64,000 bases of DNA from Bradyrhizobium sp. BR13661 (lineage in GTDB: Bacteria > Pseudomonadota > Alphaproteobacteria > Rhizobiales > Xanthobacteraceae). The DNA is taken from NCBI RefSeq assembly GCF_029892425.1, contig NZ_JARXWB010000003.1, positions 310,001-374,000 on the forward strand, read 5' to 3'. The notes under the pieces are model-generated. The model was given only the letters and a program-made list of their open reading frames with translations. It was not told the DNA's origin and ran no database searches. Below are positions 38,811 to 50,032 of this stretch, one piece after another. Numbering within the stretch: the first letter of the stretch is position 1; each line of letters starts with the position of its first letter. Both the position numbers and the translations under genes were made by a program.

Positions 38811-40961
38811 TCACGCCACTCTTACTGATGCAAGAAACTTGCTTACTTCAAGTTTCAGGCGATTACTATCCCCCGATAGTGACTGGGCTGCAGAGAGGAC
38901 TTGTGAAGATGCTGATCCTGTTTCGCCTGCGCCGCGCTGGACGTCAGTGATGTTGGACGAAACCTGCTGGGTACCCTGGGCTGCTTGCTGCACATTGCGG
39001 GAAATTTCTTGAGTTGCGGCGCCTTGTTCTTCCACAGCAGCAGCGATAGTTGACGAAATTTCGGAAAGGCGCTCGATCGTCGTCCCAATCTCCTTGATCG
39101 CGCCAACTGATTCCTCAGTTGCTTTCTGAATCCCCTCGATTTGGTGACCAATTTCGCCGGTAGCCTTTGCCGTCTGTTCGGCGAGCGCCTTGACCTCCGA
39201 AGCGACTACCGCGAAGCCTCGACCGGCCTCTCCGGCACGAGCAGCTTCGATTGTCGCATTTAACGCTAACAAATTGGTCTGACCGGCAATGCTGCTGATC
39301 AAGTCGACCACGTCGCCGATCCGGTTGGCGGCTTGCGATAGCGCGCTGACGCGTTCGTTGGTCTTGTTGGCCTGCACAACAGCTTCTTGAGCAACTCGAG
39401 CCGACTCCTGCACTTGGCGGCTGATTTCGGTGATTGACGAAGAAAGCTCTTCCGTTGCAGAAGCGACCGATTGAACGTTGGTCGAGGCTTCTTCTGAGGC
39501 CGACGCGACAGCGACGGAAAGCTGTTGAGTTGAATCTGCTGTATGCGTCAGCGTTCCTGCCGCCGCCTCTAGCTCAGTGGACGCGGACGCGACCGTCTCG
39601 ATGATGTCTCCAACCGCTGCCTCAAAATCACCGGCGAGCTTGTGCATATCGGCTTTACGCTGCACCGCCGCGCGGGCTTCCATATCCTTCTTTGATTCGA
39701 CATCAAATCCCAATTTTGCCTGAAGAGCCTGGATATTGCGGAGCGCGGTTCCGATCTCATCATCTCGTTCTACGACCACCCGACTGTCAAACCGGCCTTG
39801 GGCGATCGCTGCCAGCACCTCGTTTGCATGGGCAAGCGGCCGGTTGATCGCGCGAATAGTTAGAAGGGCGAGGAAGCCGCCTAATAGCACGGCAACGCAG
39901 ATGGAGATTGCAATCGCGACGTTTGCCCAAAAATTTGCACGTTCGGTTGCCTCATATTCGCTTTTTCCACCACTCACCTGAAGCGCCACGAGTTTCTCGA
40001 GATTGACCTTGGCATCCACGAAAAGGGGAGCCATTTTCTGGGCAACATGAGAGTTCAATTGGTCGTAATTCTTTTCGGCAAGCAGGGAAAGACCCGGCTT
40101 TAGTCCCTTTTCGACGTATGCCGAGCGGGCGGCAATGAACGCATCGGCTGCCGCCTTCTCTTCGTGCGAATGAAACGCCTTCGTGTAAGACGACCACACG
40201 CGCGAAATCTGCTCGATATTTGCTGCAATCTTTGCGGCTGCGTCGGCGGGAACCTTACCTGACTTAGAGTCAGCGACTGCGCCGTATAGCGTAAGGGCGT
40301 TTTCCTTCAGCCGGTCGTTGATTTCGAAAAGCTGAGCCATGGGGACAGCGCGGTCTTCGTAGATTGTCTTCGCGTGCTGATCGATCTGCTGCATCGCGCC
40401 GTAACCGACCGCGCCCACAGCTAGAATAAATGCGACCATGACCCCGGTCATTGTCAAAAGGCGCGCTTTGAGCGTTGCCGTAAACGGGGAGAACACATCT
40501 GCAAACGAGCGCTTGCGAATCATACCAGCGTCAATCCGATATCCCTTGCCGCCGCCTCCATTGATCTCGGCGTAAACGCCTTCGGCTTCCTCGCGCTGGT
40601 CCTGGGGAAGCTTGGAACGGATCGACATATACCCAGAGATCTGACCAGCTTCATAGATTGGCGTTGCGCTGGCAAGCACCCAATAGAAATCGCCGTTCTT
40701 GCGGCGGTTCTTCACAGCGCCAGCCCATGGCTTGCCGGCCTTGATCGTGTCCCACAAATTCTCAAAAGCGGCTGGAGGCATATCCGGATGACGGACAATG
40801 TTGTGCGGCTGCCCCATCAGCTCTGCATCGTCAAAGCCCGCCGCGTCGACAAAAGCTTTATTGAAGTAAGTAAGCTTGCCCTTCAGATCGGTCTTTGAGA
40901 CGATCAGCGTATCCTCACCAAGATGATATTCGTTGTGGGTGACAGGAAGATTTTTGCGCAT
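38811..40961 (-). CDS. Methyl-accepting chemotaxis protein with N-terminal PAS domain (Aer-like)
   Basis: A 716-residue transducer. Residues 1-125 are a cytoplasmic PAS domain ([27 protein letters not shown]), like the redox sensor Aer. Then come a membrane helix (about 165-187), a 150-residue helical outer segment resembling a four-helix-bundle sensor, a second helix (about 345-370), HAMP, and the signalling domain with hairpin tip [25 protein letters not shown]. Having both a PAS and a periplasmic sensor allows redox and ligand input. The ligand is unknown. A small hypothetical gene precedes it by 65 bp on the same strand. Its signalling half is very close in sequence to that of the second MCP. 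Confidence 0.93.
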   Translation of the reverse strand: MRKNLPVTHNEYHLGEDTLIVSKTDLKGKLTYFNKAFVDAAGFDDAELMGQPHNIVRHPDMPPAAFENLWDTIKAGKPWAGAVKNRRKNGDFYWVLASATPIYEAGQISGYMSIRSKLPQDQREEAEGVYAEINGGGGKGYRIDAGMIRKRSFADVFSPFTATLKARLLTMTGVMVAFILAVGAVGYGAMQQIDQHAKTIYEDRAVPMAQLFEINDRLKENALTLYGAVADSKSGKVPADAAAKIAANIEQISRVWSSYTKAFHSHEEKAAADAFIAARSAYVEKGLKPGLSLLAEKNYDQLNSHVAQKMAPLFVDAKVNLEKLVALQVSGGKSEYEATERANFWANVAIAISICVAVLLGGFLALLTIRAINRPLAHANEVLAAIAQGRFDSRVVVERDDEIGTALRNIQALQAKLGFDVESKKDMEARAAVQRKADMHKLAGDFEAAVGDIIETVASASTELEAAAGTLTHTADSTQQLSVAVASASEEASTNVQSVASATEELSSSITEISRQVQESARVAQEAVVQANKTNERVSALSQAANRIGDVVDLISSIAGQTNLLALNATIEAARAGEAGRGFAVVASEVKALAEQTAKATGEIGHQIEGIQKATEESVGAIKEIGTTIERLSEISSTIAAAVEEQGAATQEISRNVQQAAQGTQQVSSNITDVQRGAGETGSASSQVLSAAQSLSGDSNRLKLEVSKFLASVRVA

Positions 40962-41026
40962 CTCGATTCTCCGTTAGCTGGATTTGAACTTTTGAGAGAT
41001 CGTGGGCCGTCCCGGTGCCGCGAAAT

Positions 41027-41311
41027 TTACAACGCGGCGGCTTTCGACTTGGCGACCTCGAGCATTTTGTTGATGCGATCGAAGTGGCCTAACAGCTGAG
41101 TTCTGCGGTCTTCGTCTAAGATTAAATCAATGAACTGGCGCGTTCGTGCACAAGAGATATCAAGCAATTCGATTGCGCGCTGCAGCTCTTGCTTGGTTTC
41201 AAACGATGTCTCAGCCAATTGGCCGACGGCATTTGCCAGTTGTTGCAAGACAATTGATGCTTCACTCGGGCGCGGCCGACGTTGAGGCCTAAAAGAGACA
41301 ATATTGGTCAT
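41027..41311 (-). CDS. Small helical hypothetical protein upstream of the MCP gene
   Basis: A 94-residue protein, start MTNIVSFRPQRRPRPSE at the ATG at 41311 (a further in-frame ATG lies 15 codons upstream). After a basic N terminus it appears entirely helical, with heptad-like hydrophobic spacing (IVLQQLANAVGQL, ELQRAIELLD, RINKMLEVA). I know no family for it. It is co-directional with and 65 bp from the PAS-MCP gene, so it may be a chemotaxis accessory protein; that is context only. Confidence 0.6.
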   Translation of the reverse strand: MTNIVSFRPQRRPRPSEASIVLQQLANAVGQLAETSFETKQELQRAIELLDISCARTRQFIDLILDEDRRTQLLGHFDRINKMLEVAKSKAAAL

Positions 41312-42135
41312 TTTGGCTCTGCTCCTATCAGCAGGCAGATTTGATCCCAAGAGCAAAAGATTTTTGGAAGGGTCTACGGACGGGATTGACGGCTAAGCGA
41401 GACAAAAACCGTGTCACAGGTCCGCGCCTGTTGACTGCGAATCTAGTAATCTTCAGCTAACGACGCCTTAATCGCAGCAATTCCAACGTTCGGTAATACT
41501 ACGGAGCGAGTGTTCGTGTTTGTACGACAAAACTCGATCTCAGTGGGTTCGCTTGGCACTCGACTTTCATGCTTTCGTTTACGGTGACGCAGGCCTCCTC
41601 ACAACATCAGTCACACTGGCAAACCAAGTTGATTTAACGCAAATCTCGAATGACGCTTCTGCGATCAGAACTTCAATTTGCGCACCCGAACTTGAGCATC
41701 AACTGGAGATTGGCCATACTAAGACTCTAATCCGTGACCACTCACGGGTGTGCACGAAGCGCGTGTTCGCCGGCTCGCTCCACGGCCAGCTTTGCGTTGA
41801 TAGGCGTCAAGATCGACGTCAACAATTTCAAGTCTGCGGATTGCAACTTGATTTTTCAGTTCCTCACGCGCTTCTTCATATTCAATCATTTCTACGACGC
41901 ATGTGAGATGATTAGGCTTGCGCAAAAGACCGTGCTATCGTTTGAGGCCTCGCAAGTGCGCGTCGCCACGGCAATCGGACTTAGTTCCGCTTTGAGCAAA
42001 CCTTGGAGGGTATCCATAACGTTGGATTGACCTGAAGTACTCGCTCTTCTGGGCAATCTGATCATAGTGCTCACAATTCTGCCTTTCATCTGCTACGTGA
42101 ACAGGGCTGTTCTCTGGAGGCAGCCCTGTGCAATT
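41312..42135. other. Intergenic region between two MCP genes
   Basis: 824 bp without a convincing gene. A minus-strand frame from the ATG at 41889 to 41719 (MIEYEEAREELKNQVAIRR) begins like a small charged protein but degenerates into Arg/Ser-rich residues; it may be a frameshifted small gene. Nothing else is recognised. The G+C content is lower here than in the neighbours. Confidence 0.35.
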
Positions 42136-44196
42136 TCAGCCTGCTCGCACGGTCGTTAGGAACTTCGTCACTTCCATTTTCAGCCGGTTGCTATCGCCCG
42201 ACAGCATTTGCGCTGCAGATAGCACTTGAGACGATGCTGACCCGGTCTCGCTCGCACCGCGTTGCACATCTGTGATGCTGGAAGAGACCTGCATGGTCCC
42301 CTGTGCGGCTTGTTGCACGTTGCGGGAGATTTCCTGAGTCGCTGCTCCCTGCTCCTCCACTGCGGCCGCAATGGTCGAGGAAATTTCCGATAGCTTTTCG
42401 ATGGTCCCGTGGATATCCTTAATCGAAATCACCGATTCTTGCGTAGCTGCTTGGATGCTCGAAATCTGCTGGCCAATTTCGCCAGTTGCCTTCGCCGTCT
42501 GTTCCGCCAACGCCTTCACTTCGGAGGCAACCACGGCGAATCCGCGACCAGCTTCACCCGCACGGGCCGCTTCAATGGTCGCGTTCAACGCCAGCAGATT
42601 GGTCTGACCGGCGATCGTGTTGATTAGCTCGACGACGTCACCGATACGGGTAGCGGCTTTGGACAACTCGCTGACCCGCTCAGTGGTAGAGCGAGCCTGG
42701 TCGACAGCTTCGTTCGCCATCCGTGCCGATTCCTGCACTTGCCGGCTGATCTCGGTAACAGACGACGACAATTCTTCCGTGGCTGACGCAACCGACTGCA
42801 CATTAGTCGATGCTTCTTCGGACGCCGCCGCGACAGTGGTGGTGAGTTCCTGGGACCGTTCCGCTGTAGTGGTAAGCGTCTTGGCAGAGGCTTCCAGTTC
42901 TGTGGAGGCCGAAGAAACAGTCTCGACAATCTCGCCGACTGCGGCCTCGAACTGGTCGGCAAGCTTGATCATTTCGGCCTTGCGCTGCTGCGCCGCAATC
43001 TCGTCCTGACCGCGCTTTGCTTCAGCCTCCTCCCGGGCTTTTTGCTCGGCCTTGACTTTGAATGTTTCGACGGCCTGCGCCATGTCGCCGATTTCATCAC
43101 CGCGGCCGAGGCCAGGCAGCACCACCGAGAAATTGCCTTCGGCGAGTTCGCGCATTCCGGCGCACAGACCGACTACTGGCTTGGAGATTGCGCGTCCTAT
43201 CAGCCAAGCAAGCGCGATGCCCAAGACCAAGCTACCAATTGCGAGCATCATTACGAAGTGTTCGGTGGAGACCATTGCCTCGGTGGTCTCGTGTTCGATC
43301 TTTGCTTCGTCGGCGATTCCGGATTGCTTGATTTCCTCAGCATCAGCGCCGATCGCCTTCGCGAAAACCGCCATCTCGCCATTCACAAGAGTTTCAATCT
43401 CATGAGTGTTGTGAGCCGCCTTGCGATAGGCCTCGGCATACTTGTCGATGTTGGTATTGGCATCGGCAAAGTTCTTTCGCACGTCATCGTTGGCGATTCC
43501 TGCGCCAAGCGAGGTCATGGCGGTCTTTAATGCTGACAGGGCCTTATCGGCGCCGTCGGCCGCACTCTGCTCATGGCGGCCAAGCAGCTTGTTAACATTC
43601 AGGCGCGCCAGGAGCACTTGTTTGAGAGCCTCTCCCGCCAGTATCATGCTGTTGGAGCTCCCGGCTTTGGCGACCGCGACATTTTGCAATTCTTGGATCT
43701 CTGTCGTCGATTTGAGGCCAAGGGGATCGAGAACTTCCTTAGTCAGCTTGTTCTGCTCCTGCTTCAGTACGACAAGCTTGTCGAAGTCCTTGGCATATTG
43801 CTCAAACTGGTCCCTGATGTGCTCCAGTTTCTTGATCCGCTCGGCCACCTTGAAAGCGGCAAGGCCTCGCTTAATATGGTCGGCAACAATTTGTTGTCGC
43901 TTACGCGCCTCGGGAACCAGATTTTCGTCGCCGGAGACAGCAAACTCTCGGACAAATCGTCGAAAAGCGACGAAGTCCCGGTCGACATCTCTGGCGATGC
44001 CGACGACTGTCACGCGTAGCTTGAAGGTTTCAAACCCGTCGCCGACCTTGCCAAACCCCCGATACGATGAGACGGCTAGACCGGCCATCAGCGCCAGGAT
44101 GACGGCAAAGCCGATGATAATTTTGGTGCCGATCTTGCGGTTATTAAAGATGGCAAAGATATTGGTCGATTTGGCGCTGGCAACAGATGAAGCCAT
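42136..44196 (-). CDS. Methyl-accepting chemotaxis protein
   Basis: A 686-residue transducer. A membrane helix at about 25-48 ([17 protein letters not shown]) is followed by a 260-residue helical periplasmic sensor, a second helix near 315-340 ([19 protein letters not shown]), HAMP, and the cytoplasmic signalling domain with tip [25 protein letters not shown]. The ligand is unknown. It lies 32 bp from the end of the broken carbonic anhydrase gene on the same strand, so before the IS insertions the two could have been co-transcribed. Confidence 0.94.
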   Translation of the reverse strand: MASSVASAKSTNIFAIFNNRKIGTKIIIGFAVILALMAGLAVSSYRGFGKVGDGFETFKLRVTVVGIARDVDRDFVAFRRFVREFAVSGDENLVPEARKRQQIVADHIKRGLAAFKVAERIKKLEHIRDQFEQYAKDFDKLVVLKQEQNKLTKEVLDPLGLKSTTEIQELQNVAVAKAGSSNSMILAGEALKQVLLARLNVNKLLGRHEQSAADGADKALSALKTAMTSLGAGIANDDVRKNFADANTNIDKYAEAYRKAAHNTHEIETLVNGEMAVFAKAIGADAEEIKQSGIADEAKIEHETTEAMVSTEHFVMMLAIGSLVLGIALAWLIGRAISKPVVGLCAGMRELAEGNFSVVLPGLGRGDEIGDMAQAVETFKVKAEQKAREEAEAKRGQDEIAAQQRKAEMIKLADQFEAAVGEIVETVSSASTELEASAKTLTTTAERSQELTTTVAAASEEASTNVQSVASATEELSSSVTEISRQVQESARMANEAVDQARSTTERVSELSKAATRIGDVVELINTIAGQTNLLALNATIEAARAGEAGRGFAVVASEVKALAEQTAKATGEIGQQISSIQAATQESVISIKDIHGTIEKLSEISSTIAAAVEEQGAATQEISRNVQQAAQGTMQVSSSITDVQRGASETGSASSQVLSAAQMLSGDSNRLKMEVTKFLTTVRAG

Positions 44197-44228
44197 GATG
44201 TAAGTCCTTTTTTGAAAACGGTAAGCGA

Positions 44229-44885
44229 TTAGTGAGATTCAATAAGCAAGCGACGGTTGCGTTGCTGAACCGGGCGCGCATTGTTGCTGAACAGCGCGGC
44301 GAACTTCTGGATTTGCGCAGCCGAAGCTTCCATTGGTTCCTTATAGACAGTCCATGTCAGGCCTTCTGAGCAGGGTGGGGTTGTCAACGAACCCATATAG
44401 CGGAAGTAGCCGCCGGTCTTCGGCAGCATCGCCGCGATGTCTATCGTGCTCGCAGCTCGGAGCTCCGGACCGGGTTTTGCGGGCATTGAATCAAAGAAGG
44501 CTTTCATTGCCACGTTCTCGGCACCAGGTCGGATAAAGACTCCGGACACGGCGAGCGCGCCAGAATTTGAGCGGTGGACGAAGTGGCATTCCAGGTCGAA
44601 GCCCTTGCCAGCCAGAAGATGCTCGCTTGGATGGTGGAGGTGTAGTTGCATTAACTCGTAACGCGTAGCGCCGATCACGCAGGCGCTTCCGGGATCCGCG
44701 TTGACTTGCACAGTGTGGCCGTTGTTGATGATACGTAACTGCAGAGGCAGATAATGGTACTCTGCTGACGCGGCATCGCCCTTGATGCCATCTCTAAGGT
44801 CAATTGGCGTTTGCTCCAGACCGAGCTGACACACCTTGAAATCGGCTTGCAGCTCACCCCATTTCTCCGGACTACCGGCTCCTTC
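44229..44885 (-). pseudogene. Alpha-carbonic anhydrase, C-terminal part, cut off by IS66
   Basis: The 3' 215 codons of an alpha-class carbonic anhydrase. All catalytic residues are here: zinc His in LHLHHPSEH and ECHFVH, and the TTPPCSEGLTW loop. The N terminus with the export signal lies at 50110-50240, beyond a 5.2-kb insertion. Removing the IS and one copy of the 8-bp duplication restores one 259-residue frame exactly (...HWSYEGA joined to GSPEKWGEL...). A hybrid frame reads into this part from an ATG inside IS21 (44969), but its product would lack the signal peptide and so not reach the periplasm. Confidence 0.93.
44878..44885. repeat. IS66 target duplication, left copy
   Basis: GCTCCTTC directly before the left end of the IS66 element, repeated exactly at 50110-50117. 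Eight bp is the standard IS66 duplication length. It lies within the carbonic anhydrase coding sequence. Confidence 0.9.
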
Positions 44886-44936
44886 GTATCCCTCCGCCAA
44901 AGGCCGTCTTGCTTGAGGGACGCGAGGGTTGCAGGT

Positions 44937-44943
44937 CCTAGGG
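44937..44943. repeat. IS21 target duplication, left copy
   Basis: CCTAGGG, repeated exactly at 47562-47568 on the other side of the IS21 element. The site is a palindrome-like CCTAGG within the leader of IS66 tnpA. Confidence 0.88.
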
Positions 44944-45107
44944 TGCGTGTTTCGGTAATTCCCGGACACTGATTTCGGTAATTCGCGGACAGTGATTTCA
45001 GTAATTCCGGGACAGGGATTCCGCTAAATCGCGGACAGTTACGGAGCTGGTTTTTCGGGAGCGCCGTTCAGGCAATGTTCTCTCTCAAGCTGAGTTTGAG
45101 AGGGGCG

Positions 45108-46658
45108 ATGCCGAGACGGAAGCAAGCGAAACGAACCACCGTGAAGGACCTACGATCGATCCTGAGGCTGACATACGAGCAAGGCCTGTCCGTTCGGGCG
45201 ATCTCGGAACGGCTGCAGATCAGCAAGACTTCGGTTGCCACCTACCTGCTGCGGGCGCGTGAAGCGGGCTTAAGCTGGCCGCTGCCGGCGATTTACGAGA
45301 GCGAGGCGGCGTTACAGCGGGCTTTGTTCCGGCGGGTCGGGCGCCCGCCTCAGGACTTGAGCGAACCTGAGTGGCCCCGGGTGGCGCAGGAACTCAAGCG
45401 CAAGGGCGTGACGCTGACGCTGCTGTGGCAGGAATACCGGACGGCGCATCCGGACGGCTATGGTTACACGTGGTTCTGTGAGAGGTTTGCCGCCTATCAG
45501 CGCCGGGCGAACCCGATCTTCCGCCACCGCCACGCGGCGGGTGCGGTGATGCAGACCGACTATGCCGGCCCGACGGTGGAGGTGATCGATCCGCAAAGCG
45601 GCGAGATCCGTCAGGCGCAGATATTTGTCGCGGTGCTCGGGGCCTCGTCGCTGACCTTCGCTATGGGGAGCTTCGGTCAGCGACTACCAGATTGGATTGA
45701 AGGCCAGACCCGGGCCTTGTCGTACTTCGGCGGCGTTCCCAAGGCGATCGTCTGTGACAATCTGAAGGCCGGAGTCGTCAAGGCGTTGTGGTTCGAGCCA
45801 ACGCTCAACCAAACCTTTGCCGCGATGGCCGAGCACTACGACACGACGATTTTGCCGACCCGCAGCCGCAAGCCGCGCGACAAGGGCAAGGTTGAAGGCG
45901 CGGTGCTGATTGTCGAGCGCTGGATCCTGGCCCGGCTGCGCCACCGGCGGTTCTTCAACTTGGCCGATCTCAATGCCGCGATCGGCGGTTTGCTCGAGGA
46001 GTTGAACAATCGGCCGATGCGCCATATCGGCAAATCCCGCCGCCAGCTGTTCGAGGAGATCGAACGCACCGCGCTGGCACCGCTGCCGAGCGAGCCATTC
46101 GAATACGCCGAGTGGAAAACGGCCAAGGTACATCCCGATTATCACGTCGAAGTTGACAAGACTTTTTACTCGGTGCCGCACCGGCTGATTGGCCGTCGAG
46201 TGGACGTCCGGCTCACCTATCGGGCGGTCGAGATCTTCCAGGATCACACGCGTGTCGCCAGCCATGTGCGCCGCTCTCAGCGTGGTGGCCATGTCACCGT
46301 GAACGAGCACATGCCCAAGGCCCATCAGCGTTACGCCAATATGACGCCGGCGAGCTTGATCAAGATGGCGGGGCGGATCGGCGTCAACGCCGCCACCCTG
46401 GTCGAGCGGATGATGCGTGAGCGCCCGCATCCCGAGCAGGGTTATCGCTCCGCGATGGGGATCATCGCCCTGGCGAGGCGCTACGAGCGCAATCGGCTCG
46501 AAACAGCCTGCGAGAGGGCGCTCGCCATCAACGCGATCAGCTACTCGTCCGTGAGCGCCATCCTCAAATCCGGCCTCGACCGCGCGAGCCCCGCCGCCGA
46601 ACCCGTCAAAGCCGCGCCCTCACACGCCAACATTCGTGGCGGAGCCTATTATCAATGA
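45108..46658 (+). CDS. istA: IS21 family transposase IstA
   Basis: A 516-residue DDE transposase. An N-terminal helix-turn-helix ([20 protein letters not shown]) is followed by the integrase core, with [11 protein letters not shown] and [15 protein letters not shown] holding the first two acidic residues and [16 protein letters not shown] the Glu region, then a C-terminal beta domain ([16 protein letters not shown]). The ATG at 45108 follows GAGAGGGG; an ATG 11 codons upstream is less likely. Its stop overlaps the start of istB. Confidence 0.96.
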   Translation: MPRRKQAKRTTVKDLRSILRLTYEQGLSVRAISERLQISKTSVATYLLRAREAGLSWPLPAIYESEAALQRALFRRVGRPPQDLSEPEWPRVAQELKRKGVTLTLLWQEYRTAHPDGYGYTWFCERFAAYQRRANPIFRHRHAAGAVMQTDYAGPTVEVIDPQSGEIRQAQIFVAVLGASSLTFAMGSFGQRLPDWIEGQTRALSYFGGVPKAIVCDNLKAGVVKALWFEPTLNQTFAAMAEHYDTTILPTRSRKPRDKGKVEGAVLIVERWILARLRHRRFFNLADLNAAIGGLLEELNNRPMRHIGKSRRQLFEEIERTALAPLPSEPFEYAEWKTAKVHPDYHVEVDKTFYSVPHRLIGRRVDVRLTYRAVEIFQDHTRVASHVRRSQRGGHVTVNEHMPKAHQRYANMTPASLIKMAGRIGVNAATLVERMMRERPHPEQGYRSAMGIIALARRYERNRLETACERALAINAISYSSVSAILKSGLDRASPAAEPVKAAPSHANIRGGAYYQ

Positions 46659-47452
46659 AGGAAAGGACCATCATGATGCTGACCCATCCGACCCTCGACC
46701 AGATGCAGGCACTCGGCCTTGCCGGAATGGCGGCGGCCTACCGACAATTAGCCGAACAGGACAATGCCGCCGATCTCAGCCGCGATGAGTGGCTCGGCCT
46801 GATGCTGGATCGCGAAGCCGCCATACGTGCTGACCGGCGCCTGACCAATCGCCTCGCCGCAGCCAAGCTGCGCTTCGTCGACGCATGTATCGAAGACATC
46901 GACTTCGCGTCCCGCCGCGGCCTTGACCGGCGCAACACCCTGCAGCTGGCGCAAGGCGCCTGGCTGAAAGCCCACGAGAACCTGATCCTCACTGGTCAAA
47001 CCGGTACAGGCAAAACCTGGTTGGCCTGTGCCTTCGGACGCCAGGCGGCCAGGCTCGATCATTCCGTCCTCTATCTGCGTGTGCCGCGCCTGTTCGAGGA
47101 CCTCGCCATGGCCCGTCTCGATGGTCGCTTCCCGCGCCTCATCGACAAGCTGGCACGTGTTCAGTTGCTCATTCTCGACGACTGGGGAACCCACACCCTC
47201 AACGATCAGCAGCGCCTCGATCTCCTGGAAATCTTCGAAGAGCGCTACAGGCGCAAATCCACCCTCATCACCGCCCAGCTGCCCGTCGCCCAATGGCATG
47301 ACATGATCGGAGAACCAACCATCGCCGACGCCATCCTCGACCGGATCATCCACAACGCCCACCGTGTCGCCCTTGAAGGCGACAGCATGCGAAGGAAAAA
47401 AGTCCCGCGCCCCTTGACCGACGCCGAAAACAGCGAAACGAATACCAATTGA
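46655..47452 (+). CDS. istB: IS21 family helper ATPase IstB
   Basis: A 265-residue AAA+ ATPase related to DnaC that assembles with IstA at the target site. Walker A is [11 protein letters not shown] (about residue 113), Walker B LLILDDWG. The ATGA overlap with istA gives translational coupling; a second in-frame ATG six codons in ([11 protein letters not shown]) is an alternative start preceded by GGAAAGG. Intact. Confidence 0.96.
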   Translation: MKERTIMMLTHPTLDQMQALGLAGMAAAYRQLAEQDNAADLSRDEWLGLMLDREAAIRADRRLTNRLAAAKLRFVDACIEDIDFASRRGLDRRNTLQLAQGAWLKAHENLILTGQTGTGKTWLACAFGRQAARLDHSVLYLRVPRLFEDLAMARLDGRFPRLIDKLARVQLLILDDWGTHTLNDQQRLDLLEIFEERYRRKSTLITAQLPVAQWHDMIGEPTIADAILDRIIHNAHRVALEGDSMRRKKVPRPLTDAENSETNTN

Positions 47453-47588
47453 CTTCAACAACCAGGCAACCAAAAGCCAGCGCCGCCTCGCTGTCCGCGA
47501 ATTAGCGAAACTGCTGTCCCTCAGTTAGCGAAACCGCTGTCCCGTTTTTGCGAAATACGCACCTAGGGGTAATCCTAGGAGAAGCGCT

Positions 47589-47990
47589 ATGACGATTTCG
47601 CGGGCAGAGGTTATCGCATCGGTCGAGCGGCGGCGCCGGTGGTCGCAGGGTGAGAAGGAACGGCTTGTTGCAGCATCGCTTGAGCCCGGAGCCAGTGTTT
47701 CCGAGGTGGCTCGCATGGCCGGCCTTCATGTGAGCCAGCTGTTCAGGTGGCGCAAAGAGCTTTGCAAGCATGGTGAAGCGAGTACAGCGCCGTTCGTGCC
47801 GGTCGAGATTGGGCCGTCTGCTCCGCCGCGGGAGGTGGCCGAAGTGCCATTGACGACGACGGTGGCGCGTCGGCGGAAGAGCCAGGGCATCATCGAGATT
47901 GATCTTGGTAGCGGGCACCGCATCCGGGTCGATGGCGACGTTGATGGAGACGCGCTACGTCGCGTTCTCGATGCTCTGGTACGCCGATGA
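47589..47990 (+). CDS. tnpA: IS66 family accessory protein TnpA
   Basis: A 133-residue IS66 Orf1 with a transposase_8-type helix-turn-helix ([20 protein letters not shown] then [20 protein letters not shown]). The ATG follows AGGAGAAGCGCT. Its TGA overlaps the tnpB ATG. The upstream region is cut by IS21 20 bp before the start. Confidence 0.93.
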   Translation: MTISRAEVIASVERRRRWSQGEKERLVAASLEPGASVSEVARMAGLHVSQLFRWRKELCKHGEASTAPFVPVEIGPSAPPREVAEVPLTTTVARRRKSQGIIEIDLGSGHRIRVDGDVDGDALRRVLDALVRR

Positions 47991-48334
47991 TCCCGGTTCC
48001 GATGGGCGCGCGAGTGTGGCTCGCGACAGGCTACACGGACATGCGCCGGGGTTTTCCGTCGTTGGCACTCCAAGTGCAGGAGGTGCTGCGCAAGGACCCG
48101 CTCAGCGGTCATCTGTTCGTGTTCCGCGGTCGCCGAAGCGATCTTGTGAAGGTGATCTGGCACGATGGCCAGGGGGCATGCCTGTTCACCAAAAGACTCG
48201 AGAGGGGAAGGTTCATCTGGCCATCGGTTGCGGGCGAAGCCGTGACGATCTCACCGGCGCAGATGAGCTATCTGTTGTCCGGAATCGATTGGCGCAACCC
48301 TCAAGAAGCGCTGCGACCAACGCGGGTCGGATAG
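47987..48334 (+). CDS. tnpB: IS66 family accessory protein TnpB
   Basis: A 115-residue IS66 Orf2-like protein with the typical start [20 protein letters not shown] and [20 protein letters not shown]. Needed for IS66 transposition, biochemical role unclear. Coupled to tnpA by an ATGA overlap. Confidence 0.95.
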   Translation: MIPVPMGARVWLATGYTDMRRGFPSLALQVQEVLRKDPLSGHLFVFRGRRSDLVKVIWHDGQGACLFTKRLERGRFIWPSVAGEAVTISPAQMSYLLSGIDWRNPQEALRPTRVG

Positions 48335-48379
48335 CCGTTTTACTGTTTGAATCTGCAACGTGATCTGATTCAATGGCTC

Positions 48380-50032
48380 ATGATATCGAAGCCGGACGAC
48401 CTTCCATCGGACCTCGTGAGTGCCCTGGCGGCGCTGCAGGCCGAGCGTGAGGCGCGGCTGCAAGCCGAGGCGGTAGCTGCCAGTGCGCGGGCGGAGCTGT
48501 CGGCCAACGAGGCGCTGATCGCGCACCTCGAGCTGCGGATCGAGAAGCTCAAGCGCGAACTGTACGGGCAGCGTTCCGAGCGCACGGCGCGGCTGATCGA
48601 GCAATTGGAATTGGAGCTCGAAGAACTCGTCACCACGGCGAGCGAGGATGAGCTTGCCGCACGTACCGCCGCGGCGAAAACCCAGGCCGTGCGCGCCTTC
48701 ACACGCAAGCGGCCGGTGCGCAAGCCGTGGCCGGACGACATCGAACGCGAGCGCGTCGTCATCGAGGCCCCGACGAGCTGTGCATGCTGCGGCGGATCGC
48801 GCCTGGCGAAGCTGGGCGAGGATGTGACCGAGACGCTGGAGGAGATCCCGCGCCGGTTCAAGCTGATCGAGACGGTGCGGGAGAAGTTCACCTGCCGCGA
48901 TTGCGAGAAGATCAGCCAGCCGCCGGCACCGTTCCATGCCACGCCGCGCGGCTTCATCGGTCCGCAATTGCTGGCGACGATCCTGTTCGACAAGTTCGGC
49001 ATGCATATCCCGCTCAACCGCCAGAGCGTGCGCTTCAAGGCTGAGATGATCGATTTGCCGCTATCGACGCTGGCCGACCAGGTCGGCCACGGGACCTTCG
49101 CCGTCATGCCGCTGTTCCAACTGATCGAGCGGCATGTGCTGTCGGCCGAGCGCCTTCATGGCGACGACACCACCATCCGCATCTTGGCCAAGGGCAAGTG
49201 CACGACCGGGCGAATCTGGACCTATGTGCGGGATGACCGGCCCTACGGTGGGCCTGCGCCGGCGGCGGCGGTCTATTACGCCTCGAGCGACCGACGAGGT
49301 GAGCATCCGCAGAAGCATCTGGCCGCCTTCACCGGCATCCTGCAAGCCGACTGCTACAATGGCTTCGAGCCGCTGTTCGACCCGCAGAAGAAGGCGAAGC
49401 CGATCACGCCGGCATTTTGCTTCGCCCATGCGCGGCGGGGCTTCTTCGAGCTGGCCGATATCGAGAAAACCGCCCGGGCCGGACAGAAAGGCAAACCGGT
49501 CTCCCCGATCGCGCTGGAGGCGGTCAGGCGTCTGGACGCCCTGTTCGAGATCGAGCGCGCCATCAATGGCCGCAGTGCCGACGAGCGGCGTGCCGTGCGC
49601 CAGGAGAGAAGCAAGCCGCTGCTCGACGACATGCATGCCTGGCTGCTCCGCGAGCGAGAAACCCTGTCGCGCTCCTCCGAGGTCCTGAAGCCCATGAATT
49701 ACATGCTCAGGCGCTGGGCTGACTTTGCCCGCTTCCTCGACGATGGCAGGATCTGCCTCAGCAACAACGCCGCCGAAAGAGCGTTGCGCGGCATCGCCTT
49801 GGGAAGGCGCAACTGGACCTTCGCCGGCAGTCTGCGTGGCGCTGACCGCGCCGCCATCATGCTGACGATGATCACGACCTGTCGCCTGAACGACGTCGAT
49901 CCCAAAGCCTGGCTCGCCGACGTCCTCGCCCGTATCGCCGATCTTCCAGCTTCGCGTCTGCACGAGCTGCTGCCCTGGGAATGGAAGCTCCTGCGCCAAG
50001 CCGACAAGCCCGACGATCAGCAAGCCGCCTGA
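48380..50032 (+). CDS. tnpC: IS66 family transposase TnpC
   Basis: A 550-residue DDE transposase. An N-terminal coiled-coil region with a leucine-zipper look (LIAHLELRIEKLKRELYGQRSER) precedes a zinc-finger-like segment (CACCGG...CRDCEK). The catalytic core shows LHGDDTTIRIL, LQADCYNGFEPL, and SNNAAERALRGIALGRRNW near the C terminus. I place the start at the ATG at 48380; a TTG at 48347 in the same frame is possible. Complete. Confidence 0.93.
   Translation: MISKPDDLPSDLVSALAALQAEREARLQAEAVAASARAELSANEALIAHLELRIEKLKRELYGQRSERTARLIEQLELELEELVTTASEDELAARTAAAKTQAVRAFTRKRPVRKPWPDDIERERVVIEAPTSCACCGGSRLAKLGEDVTETLEEIPRRFKLIETVREKFTCRDCEKISQPPAPFHATPRGFIGPQLLATILFDKFGMHIPLNRQSVRFKAEMIDLPLSTLADQVGHGTFAVMPLFQLIERHVLSAERLHGDDTTIRILAKGKCTTGRIWTYVRDDRPYGGPAPAAAVYYASSDRRGEHPQKHLAAFTGILQADCYNGFEPLFDPQKKAKPITPAFCFAHARRGFFELADIEKTARAGQKGKPVSPIALEAVRRLDALFEIERAINGRSADERRAVRQERSKPLLDDMHAWLLRERETLSRSSEVLKPMNYMLRRWADFARFLDDGRICLSNNAAERALRGIALGRRNWTFAGSLRGADRAAIMLTMITTCRLNDVDPKAWLADVLARIADLPASRLHELLPWEWKLLRQADKPDDQQAA

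Larger units (their letters stand above)
44944..47561. mobile_element. IS21 family element nested in IS66
   Basis: A 2618-bp IS21 element with intact istA and istB. It begins TGCGTGTTTCGG and ends CGAAATACGCA, and is flanked by 7-bp copies of CCTAGGG. Each end carries tandem 23-bp-period repeats of a TTTCGGTAATTCGCGGACA-type unit: four at the left (from 44950, 44973, 44996, 45019) and three inverted at the right (47492, 47515, 47538). These are the multiple transposase-binding sites characteristic of IS21 ends. Because it sits inside IS66 it is the younger insertion. Confidence 0.95.

Noticed and set aside
44886..44969. ATG at 44969 as the natural start of the carbonic anhydrase
   Set aside because: Those codons come from the IS21 and IS66 ends; the true N terminus is found at 50240 and joins in frame after removal of the insertions.
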